Assembly (NCBI RefSeq): GCF_032118995.1
Contig: NC_092667.1
Span: forward strand, 674,931-738,930
Reading direction: 5' to 3'
From: Asterias amurensis
Taxonomy: Eukaryota; Echinodermata; Asteroidea; Forcipulatida; Asteriidae
DNA: 64,000 bases
Shown: positions 55,375 through 64,000 of the stretch, piece after piece
Numbering within the stretch: position 1 is the first letter of the stretch
Layout: every line of letters starts with the position of its first letter
Made by a program: the position numbers and the translations under genes
Notes under the pieces: generated by a model
Databases searched by the model: none
What the model was told of the DNA's origin: nothing
What the model saw: only the letters and a program-made list of their open reading frames with translations

Positions 55375-56885
55375 CATAGACATGTTTAACAGCGCCCTCA
55401 GTACAATGGAAGGAGTTTTTCATTGTATTGAAGGCATCAAAGTGCGTATGAAATTGTAGCTAGTCTGTTTTATAAGGGTTAAGAACTTCTGTGCGTTCGA
55501 AGTTCTCTGTAAGAGGCGTTTACTTGTTGAGTACATTTTATTTACATGATGTGTTTGTCTGTGTGTCATGAAGTGTTGATTTGGCTTCAATTGTTACCAG
55601 ATAATGTTGTATGTATATAAATTAATTATCCCTAGTTTAAATCATTATAGATAACTTGAAACTTGTCAGGCACATTAGTGTCAACCTGCAAACGATTAGA
55701 TTGAGGTCACACCTCATACATAAGAAACCATAGCCTAATTAGATGTTGCAGACAACATACCAACCAAATGGACTGATTGTATATCTGCAAGAAAAAATGG
55801 TTAATGACCTAAAGTTTTCGACAAAATATCAGCGTCTTTCTCGAAAGGCGTCTGGAAAAACAAAACACTTGACCAAAGTGCTACATTGCTTTTTTGTATA
55901 ATGAACTGTGTGAAAGATTGACAACCACCCCCCTAAAAAAAAACCCAAACCAAGGGTTTTTCATATTGAGTAATTGTTGGCTCTTAGTTTTGATGATTTA
56001 AACTAGTCTTTGTTGAGGACTATTCGTGGTGACCGTCAGCCGGATAGAGATTGGAACGTCTATCTCTATTCTACGGGATGAACAACACACGTTACCGTTC
56101 CGTAAACTTGTACTTGGTTAAGTTCATGGATTCTAGCGGATATTACTATGATATTTTAAGACCAGCCTTCTTTACAAAATATGCGTAATATGTTAGGCAC
56201 TCGATACACTGCCATTACATCGCCGTCAGAGGGCGGTAGCTCTCTGTGTGTGGGAATGGAAATGAATAGTTGCGTGTCCTTTGTGCAAATTCACTAAATG
56301 TAAATAAACGAAAAAACTTAAGTCTCACAGCTTTTTACAGTAAAGGGACAATCAATTGTTCATGGACTCTGGAACTTTAATCCTCTGTTCAATTGTACAT
56401 GGGGGGGGGGGGGGGAGGGGGGTCCCTGGGCCCGTCGACTTATTCCCCCTCAAAGCAAAAACAATACCAGTGTAATTTTCTGAAGTCCGAACATCAATCA
56501 TGAAAAATGTCCCTACACGTCTTAGCAAATAGGACCAATGTTGGTCGGGCCTGTGTCATCCAAAATTCATCAACAACAACGTCACAATATGGACAAAATC
56601 CGTACACCAAAACTTCCTTTAGGGGCTCTGAAATCGGGGATGGGGGGGGGGCATACTAAATTGTTAAACCGAGTATAACAAATATCCATAAATAGGACTG
56701 TAAAGGGAACTGGTCCCAACCTGTCCGTGCGTCATACCCCCTTTATCGTGTGCATTATATGCAGTGCCTTTGTACGGGAAGAACGAGCGAGCAAGTTCAA
56801 CGCCTTTATTCGGCATGGCGTCCGGTGCCCGCATTACGGGGCCCCGGGGAAAAATAGGGATGCTTAACTAATAGGAAACTTCAGA
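55375..56885. other. Unannotated stretch
   Basis: No coding likeness or clear repeat is seen. G-runs occur near 56,400 and 56,640. The word CGTCAGAGGGCGGTAGC near 56,223 resembles text seen in echinoderm-type repeats but is too short to assign. Confidence 0.5.
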
Positions 56886-56889
56886 GGCG

Positions 56890-57330
56890 TTTCACACATT
56901 GCTTTTACACAGATCTGACGCAGATCTAACAGTTGGATACCTAGTTTGGCAAGACCAGACCAAAAAACTGATCATCTGACGTCCTGTTCTGGTCAAACCT
57001 GACCCAGATCTGCCATCAGATCAGGTGTTGTCAGACCTGGCACAAATCTAATATTAACATTACGGCCTGGCCACAGCTGGCTCTATGACGCCATCTAAAC
57101 GTGTGTGGCATGACCTGACACAGACCTAACATTAGGGTTACCTGGTCTTGCAGTACCATGCCAAGATCTGCCATTCTTTGGCATTCTGATCTTGATCTGA
57201 GCTGGTCTGGCCAAACATGGCCCAGATCTGACAGCAACTGAACTGGTGCGGTCAGGTCAGGCCAAGATATCAATATCATCAACAGGCCCACAGCAAGCCA
57301 GGACCTGTCATTTCTGGGCAAGATCTGGGC
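56890..57330. repeat. Degenerate CAGATCTGAC-based repeat
   Basis: CAGATCTG and CCAGATCTGACAGCA-like words alternate with GGTCAGACCTGGCACA-like words over about 440 bp, forming many short inverted pairs. Units are irregular. The minus open frame across it is a repeat product. Confidence 0.55.
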
Positions 57331-57439
57331 CAGTTTGTCAGAGTAAGCTGGGATGGATATGTTTTTATTGAATTTCCTTACCCGTAAAACTTGCCCGCAT
57401 GTATGAGTCTCTACAAACCAAGATATGTCAAACAAGCAC

Positions 57440-57980
57440 ATTTAATTGGCGGCCTTTTTGAAATTCAAGATGGCTCCTTAAACCAAATGATCCAATACAT
57501 TGTTCTTATTGGGTTCAGTGCACATTTGTATAGAAACCAACACCGCGTTTCTGTGAGACTCATAGACGATGATACGGGCAGAAATGCATTTGATGGCAAT
57601 TTTTAAATTTAAAATGGCCGCCTTAACCAGATGTTTGTTTAATTTGGTCTTATATATATATATATTAATTATATTAATGCTAGCTTGTATAGCCTTATAG
57701 TCATTGCGAATGCTACTTTAGTTTACCCAACTCAGGATTTTACAATCATTACCAAATTTAAAGAATAATATAAAAAAGGCGGCCATTTTGAATTCCAAGA
57801 TGGCCACCATCTGAAACATTTCAGTTGTACCCTTTTTGCCTTTGTGTAATGGCTAGAGTAATTTTAGCCACACAAATCATGATTTGACGACATTCACAGC
57901 CAAAGTTAAAGAAAATTATAACTTAAAAGGCGTCCATTTTGAAATCCAAGATGGCCGCCCTCTGCCACATCTGACAGGTT
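57440..57980. repeat. Dispersed-in-tandem GGCGGCCATTTTGAA/AAGATGGCCGCC units
   Basis: Four units, spaced 130-180 bp, pair GGCGGCC(A)TTTTGAA with a following CAAGATGGC(C)GCC, near 57,448, 57,613, 57,780 and 57,930. Each pair is a short inverted repeat. Confidence 0.65.
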
Positions 57981-58399
57981 GCCAACATGGTTTTGTTGTC
58001 CCTGACAGTCTTATTTAGATATCTAGCTAGGTGGCATGTTCTAATCATTTATTTTCTACGAGACTTAATTTTTGGTCATAAGCTCCCCGACTATTTGTTG
58101 CGGCGTAGAGGAAAACCACTTTATCAACTAGAGAAGCAAAGCAAACTCTCAGACATGACGTCAGCGGCATTGTCCTTTGATTCGCGTCGTCAACGGCAGA
58201 AGTGTTTTAAGTTTGTCAAAACCTTAGGTTGGGGCCCGATTTTTTTAGTAGATAATTACAAAAAATTCAGAAGTGTACACATATCAAAACTACATTAGAA
58301 TGGTGAACAAGTGCATTATTATCAAGTTAAAATACCATTTTCGTTGAAATCATCTCATCTTTTTTCAAAAGTCTACTGTACGGCGCCATATGAACAACG

Positions 58400-59610
58400 A
58401 TGGTTGGATTAGCTCCCAGGATTTAGTTTGGTTTGTGGGTTGAGGGGGGGAGGGCATATTTCCCAAACAAAATTCTTTCCAAGATGGTAAAAAAAATGTC
58501 AGCATGCTGAAACTCTGACGTCATCGGAAGGTTAGCATGCCTTTTCGTGTGCTATACGGTTAAATGGAAATCGCACAGTTAGCACAAAATCTGCTGCTGA
58601 GCAGCTCTATTAAAATGGGCCCTGAAGTCAGAGTTGCAGCATGGTAAACAAATTGTTCTTGAGGATTTCTCAGAAAGTTATTATGCATTAATTTGTTGTT
58701 CAAGATTCATCACAGGGGGTTAAAGCAAGACTGCATAAGTTTGTGATCTACTGAAGAAAGGCAGACAGCTTCTCCATCTCAACTTTGATGTAATCTCTAA
58801 CTGGAATCATTAATAATCACAGTGGTGCACCCGAAAGGGTGGGGGGGGGGGGGGCGATGAGTCTAGGGTATTGATCCCGGCCCCTCCAAGGTATTCAATT
58901 TGTTTGTTTGATTTCTTTTGATTTTTTGTTTTACAATCTTCGAAAGAAATATTTGGGGTAAATATGGCCCACCCCCAAAAATAACAAATCCTGGGTGCGT
59001 CACTGCTGATAATTTAAATTCTGATTCTGGTTAAACCACATCAACCATCAACAAGACAAAAATCGCAAACCATGGAGACTTTAAGTAACTTTAAAAACAG
59101 AAGAGTGAGTTTTGTTGGTAGATCTATTATGTAAGTATATAAATTGACTAATTTGTAACTTAACAACTGTACAAAAATAGTCATAAAATTGTAAATTTTG
59201 AAGAGCCCAGTTGTTTCTTGGTTGATTCTGATAGAGGAAGACATGCTCTATCAAGTGATTTTTATTTTGTTGATTTTTGGAAAGGTCACGATAACATAAT
59301 AAAGATTACAGTGACTTACATTTCAGAAAATTTATTTTTGACAAAAGAATTGATTTCAGCATGCAGTTCTCATCATTTTGATACAAAATTTGCACATGTG
59401 TGATGAGAGTTGACATGGTTATGACATATTTTTACCAAAAAGGTGGTATTTTACCCTAAAAACGTCAGATTTTAGTGGTTTCTGCTCTGACCACACGGTA
59501 AGTCCGATCGGGCTAAAAATTGGTGTGCATTCATTGCTCATTAGGACCTACAAGCACAGCAATCTTTATCAAAATCGGAAGACATGAGGTAAAAAAGTGC
59601 GTTGGTCTGA
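58400..59610. mobile_element. Long-TIR DNA transposon, copy without LTR insertion
   Basis: The copy matches 35,500-35,707 joined to 40,796-41,500 and has the full right arm to about 59,610 (complement of GTCAGACCAA). The left arm is truncated near 58,400. At 58,532-58,535 it reads GGTTAGCATGCC, the unoccupied form of the site where the LTR element sits in SLC16 intron 2. No transposase is present. Confidence 0.8.
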
Positions 59611-59614
59611 CCCA

Positions 59615-60050
59615 TATACGCTTCCGTACATTTGCGTTGTCTTTTAAAAAATGTTTTCACCCATCTCTCTTTTCTTTTCAGTGCCTTTTCCCCCAACTTT
59701 TGTCTCAATCTTTGTCCACCCGTCAACCCCTGTGCCATCGCCCCTGCTTGCATAGTCTTTGAAAATAGTTTAAGTGTCTGAACCAATCGCTGAACCAACC
59801 GGTGCTCTCTGGGCGAAGCAATTTTGACGCTAATACTCAGAAATCCGCGAAAGAGTTTTTTTTTTTTTCTTCAAAGGAATATTTTAATGAAAACATTTGA
59901 AACTATTTAACCTCGAAGGAAATCCTTTCTCGAAACAGTTAATTTATTTCTGTTAAAAGTTGCGTGTGCTTCTTTAAAACAAAATTGTTGAATAATCATT
60001 GATTTGTTGCATCTCTGACTCTAATATATCAAATTATCAACAATTTCCAG
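59615..60050. other. Unannotated stretch
   Basis: A pyrimidine-rich part (59,640-59,760) is followed by AT-rich sequence. Nothing coding or repeated is recognised. Confidence 0.5.
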
Positions 60051-60054
60051 CTGG

Positions 60055-60297
60055 GTACGTTAAGGAAAAATTTGCCTCGAAATTGCGTGGATTTCGTTTT
60101 ACTTTGCGAACTCACACGGTCGGCCATTTATGGGAGTCACTCCCATAAATGACCGACCGTGTTAGTCGACGAGGTAAAAGGAAAACCACGCAATTTCGAG
60201 GCATATTTATTTTGTGTGGATCACTGTATTTTACTTTTAAAACCTACTTTGTATAGACCAACTCGTCCGATCCAAGGCAACAACGTGTTCATTTAAT
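60055..60297. mobile_element. MITE family 2, shortened copy
   Basis: The palindromic core (CACGGTCGGCCATTTATGGG and its complement around 60,137) and the right end CAACGTGTTCATTTAA mark the family. The left end is reduced to ACGTTAAGGA. Confidence 0.75.
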
Positions 60298-60299
60298 GA

Positions 60300-61435
60300 T
60301 CATTAGAAAATCGTACAACTTTGCAAAAAAACAATGTTTGTTTGTTGTGTTTGTAGTTTAGAACAAATTTTATTATAAGTTTTAAAAAGCGACTAATGAA
60401 ACAAACCTAAAGACAGCAAAAAAAAAAACATTTACCGGTTCTTGCTTGTATTAGAGTTACTTAAAACATTAAGTTTTCTGAAACTTAAATTAAACTCATC
60501 AACTACCTCTAATGTCTGCTCAGAACTATATGGTCCTTATAGTGCAATTTATACATATGTTAAAAAACGGTTTTGCATATTTTTACGCTTCTGGTTGACA
60601 TGATCACAAGCGGTGAAGAAGTATTTGTTAGGCGAAAAGAAATATTAGTTTTCAACTAAAACATTCATTATTATTGTTGTTATTCTTACTTTTGTTCTCC
60701 AATTTATCCGCATAATTATTTGTTGTAAGGGCCTGTTAATCATTACGTTTAATTGCTACTAATGACCTTACTATTCTGAGCAAATGTCTTGATCAAGTGG
60801 CTCTAAAGAAGTAAATAAACACTTGTCTTGATGTTTCACTGAAATATCTTATTGAGATTTTACATTTGGGCTCCTTAGTCGTACTGCTATCGAAGTAGTT
60901 TTGATTGAACAATTTGTTCTAAAATTATCAATACAAGATCCATTGACCAAGTCGGGGAAAGCCTTATTCCAATATTATCGATTACAATTTATCTTAATAA
61001 TATTATTTGAATTCATAAAATTATTTGATTACAAGTTAAACTTACGAAAAGGTAATATTATACAAAGGTTGATGACAACAATGTAGCAGCCTTAAAGGGG
61101 CACGTTGCTTTACGTTTTGGGGTTCTGGCTATGAATGTTTTTTTAAAGTATGATTATTATACAAAGATTCAAATGAATATATACCTTTAGATTGTAAGTT
61201 TGTTGTGCAATGTCATGCCAACACACGGTCGGCTATTTTATAAAACCATTTGTTTTGACTTCACAAAACGGCAGACCATGTTTTCTGCTGATTGTCTTTT
61301 AAATTAAAAGGAAAAAGGAGTAATTCCAAACGGCAACATTGTTTTGAAATGAATAATAGTTTTTAAGGTAAAGTAGCTAAAAGACTCGTGATGTAAGGAT
61401 CCATTAGACATAACAAAATAACTACCCAGTAAACA
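60300..61435. other. Unannotated AT-rich stretch with a possible MITE
   Basis: At 61,095-61,330, CACGTTGCTTTACGTTTTGG and CAACACACGGTCGGCTATTT followed by CGGCAGACCATG recall the core of MITE family 2, but the arms are weak. The rest shows nothing. Confidence 0.4.
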
Positions 61436-61439
61436 AAGG

Positions 61440-62720
61440 AACGTTAAAAACACGTGAAAAACACGTGAAATTCGAGAAAAGGTTTGGTGCGAATCACGTT
61501 CTTGAAAAACGTGAAAATCTCCTCGGAGGCGTTAATGCGTTTTTGCTAAATATTCACGTTATACCCTGAACGTGAATGTCACGTGAATTTCACTTCCATA
61601 ATAACGTTACCAGTCCAATCCTAAAAAACGCGCATTCCAAACCAGAAAATAACGTAAAATACCCGTAATTGAATCGCGATTACCCTGCGTTATATTCACG
61701 TGTTTTATCCGTTGTTGATTCAAGTTTGTTTTACACTTAAAGGTCACGTTATGGTCAGCTATACAGATAACGTTTTTCAAAGCACGGGATAATCTCGTTG
61801 GAGGCCTCGAGTTAATACACTGGACATTTCCTTATTATAATAACGTTATTTGCCGGCTGTTTATCAACGTGTTTTGGACACCTGATAATCACGTTCTTAT
61901 TCTATTATAAAAGAACTGTTTTTTTTTCTCATTTAATGAAAACGTCATTATCCCGACATATGAACTCCCTTTTTGCATACCTGATAATCACGTTCATAAC
62001 TGGTTGTAGAAACCCCTTTTGTGCACGCCCAGTAAATCACGTTCTTAAAAAACGTGAAAATCTCTTCGGAGGCGTTAATGCGTTTTTGCTAAATAATCAC
62101 GTCATACCCTGCACGTGAATGCCACGTGAATTTCACTTTCATAATCACGTTCTTAACTGGTTGTAGAAACCCCTTTTTGCACACCTAATAATAACGTTCT
62201 TAACTGATTGTAGAAACCCCTTTTTGCACACCTAATAATAACGTTCTTAGCTGGTTGTAGAAACCCATTTTTCACACCTAATAATCACGTGTTTAACCCT
62301 TTACAGAAACCCCTTTTTGCACACCTAATAATCGCGTTCTAAGCTGGTTGTAGAAACCCCTTTTTGCACACCTAATAATCGCGTTCTAAGCTGGTTGTAG
62401 AAACCCCTTTTTGCACACCTAATAATCGCGTTCTAAGCTGGTTGTAGAAACCCCTTTTTGCACACCTAATAATAATGCTCTAAATCCTTTACAGAGACCC
62501 CTTTTCGCACGCTTGTTCACGTTCTTAACCGGTTCTAGAAACCACTTTTTTTATACCGAATAATCACGTTCTTGACCCGTTATAAACAGCCTTAACCAAA
62601 CCTAATAATTACTGTTTCAGCCGGTTAAAGAAACCAATTGTTGAACACCTAATAACAACGTCATTATTCGGCATTAGAAATCCCCGTTTGCGCTCTAATA
62701 CATGTAATCACTTTCTTCAC
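61440..62720. repeat. Minisatellite of AATAACGTTCTTAACTGGTTG units with a 120-bp duplication
   Basis: Units near 48 bp repeat GTAGAAACCCCTTTTTGCAC and CCTAATAATCACGTTCTTA across 61,860-62,720, most regular at 62,150-62,470. A block at 61,494-61,615 recurs at 62,035-62,155 (GGAGGCGTTAATGCGTTTTT). Confidence 0.85.
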
Positions 62721-62724
62721 CAGT

Positions 62725-63110
62725 TATAGAATACGGGTTTAGAATATAGAGCACCATTATTTAAAAATAAATTTACATTAGTAACTTACAGATCAACATT
62801 ACAAAACGTATGCAAAACCTTTAATTTGTTTCACACTTTAATTGTTCACAACAAAAGTTAACACATAACCATAACTGTAACGAGATGCAAAACTATTCAG
62901 TCTCAATGAAAAGTTATTCCTAAGTATCCCACCAACTTTAACAAAATTAAAAATAAAATTATCCATTCCAATACACATTCCAAGAGATAATGACATCAGC
63001 ATCCAAACTTCACAACAATGAAAATAATTACAAGAATTGTACATTCCTCACCAACATTTCCCTGCATATATGTTCATTTCCAAACTTGATGACTTTCCCT
63101 GAATATTTTT
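62725..63110. other. Unannotated stretch
   Basis: AT-rich sequence with no frame, repeat or motif that I can support. Confidence 0.5.
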
Positions 63111-63114
63111 CCAC

Positions 63115-63782
63115 TTAAAAGCACTGGACACCTTTGGAAATTCATTGTCAAACAACAGTCTTCCCACTTATGCATAAAATAACAAACCTGTGTAAATTTG
63201 GACTCAATTGGTCGTCGAACTTGCGAGAAAAAGAAAAAACACACTTGTCGCACAAGTTGTGTTTTTTCAGACGCCTTATGAATTCGAGACCTCAAGTTCA
63301 GTTAAAATAATATTTCAGTGACAAATTATTTTTTTCTCAAAAACTATGTTACTTCAGAAGGAGCCGTTTCTCAACATGTGTTATACTATCAATAGCTCTC
63401 CATTGCTCTACACCAAGTAAGTTTTTATAACAATTTTGGGGCATTACTCAAAGTCATTGTTAGCATACAAAACTTACTTGGTAACAAGCAATGGAGAGCT
63501 GTTGATAGTATAAAACATTGTGGGAAACGGCTCTCTCAGAAGTAATGTAGTTTTTGAGAAAGTAATTTCTCACTAAAATATTTGAATTGAATTCGAGACC
63601 TCAGCTGAGGTCTCGAATTCAAGCATCTGAAAGCGCACAAATTTTCTTCCATTATTCTCTCGCAACTTCGACGACCAATTGAGTTCAAATTTTCACAGGT
63701 TTGTTATTTTAAGCATATGTTGAGATAAACCAAGTGAGAAGACTGGTCTTTGACAATTACCAAAGGTGTCCAGTGCCTTTAA
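63115..63782. mobile_element. Inverted dimer of MITE family 1
   Basis: TTAA flanks at 63,115-63,118 and 63,779-63,782 enclose two family 1 copies in opposite orientation, meeting near 63,440-63,465. The arms (about 300 bp) share GAGCCGTTTCTCAACATG-like, CTATCAATAGCTCTCCATTG-like and TTCGAGACCTCA text. The right half contains a 36-bp perfect palindrome at 63,587-63,622. The last 218 bp of the window hold nothing I recognise. Confidence 0.75.
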
Positions 63783-64000
63783 AAGAAAACCTACTTACTC
63801 AGATGTTTAGATTGAGTCAAGTGTTAATATTCCATGTACATCTACAAACATGAGTGTTTTCAGTAAACAGCTAAGCATAACTTCTCTTACAATTTATCAA
63901 TTTGTTTCATTCTTTTTTTAGATAAGCAGGAAAGAATGCTTGTTCAATATGAGCTTCACTGGGGTTTTGAGTGTCAGTTGTTGTTTTGTTTTTAAATCAT

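Noticed and set aside
56400-56425. G-run as a functional quadruplex
   Set aside because: Single long G or C runs recur at 16,650, 20,845, 35,610, 41,110, 45,760 and 58,840 and look like simple slippage tracts.
57031-57441. 136-codon minus-strand frame as a gene
   Set aside because: It runs through the degenerate CAGATCTG repeat and has no family likeness.
59541-59798. 85-codon minus-strand frame as a gene
   Set aside because: Its lower half lies in the transposon arm and the rest is low-complexity basic sequence.

Overview
The window reads as chromosomal DNA of a marine invertebrate deuterostome, most likely an echinoderm (sea star or relative). This is inferred from intron-split genes with GT/AG borders, a Polinton with adenovirus-like capsid genes, a tRNA-derived SINE, an L2-like LINE and many short TTAA-flanked inverted-repeat elements. 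No species marker is visible, so the taxon stays an inference. Protein-coding DNA is sparse and mobile DNA fills most of the window.

Layout. 1-5.1 kb: the right part of an LTR-type element, a satellite, and the first two exons of an SLC16-like transporter (copy A, minus strand) whose other exons lie left of the window. 5.4-11.4 kb: minisatellites, a SINE, an inverted-repeat element and an L2-like LINE. 11.7-17.6 kb (minus): seven exons of a DUF7869-type gene, one of them split by a small TTAA element. 17.9-22.7 kb (plus, head to head with it): a multi-exon gene with a ParB/sulfiredoxin-like domain. 23.2-32.9 kb: a broken Polinton/adintovirus-like fossil with polymerase, packaging ATPase, integrase, penton, pVI/pX-like protein, major capsid protein and protease on plus, and two accessory genes on minus, one pairing a WW-like with a PC4-like domain. 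33.6-43.3 kb (minus): a complete five-exon SLC16-like gene (copy B, 425 codons). Its intron 2 is almost wholly a DNA transposon holding an LTR element holding a CACTG-ended element. 44.3-49.7 kb: a 5.4-kb CACTG-ended element with subterminal tandem repeats at both ends and a C2H2 zinc-finger gene. 50-64 kb: nested MITEs, a second LINE, minisatellites, an uninterrupted relative of the transposon in SLC16 intron 2 (58.4-59.6 kb), and a long inverted dimer at the right end.

How it fits together. Copies A and B of the transporter carry the same transposon and LTR element downstream of exon 2, so both insertions predate the gene duplication; the CACTG insert is only in B and the GTCGAGTTGTC-type satellite only in A. 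Blocks resembling the region upstream of exon 1 recur at about 7.8, 43.4, 51.7 and 54.7 kb, so this may be part of a larger tandem SLC16 cluster. The Polinton lies between the end of the ParB-like gene and the 3' end of SLC16 copy B. Virus-like elements are described only as fossils.
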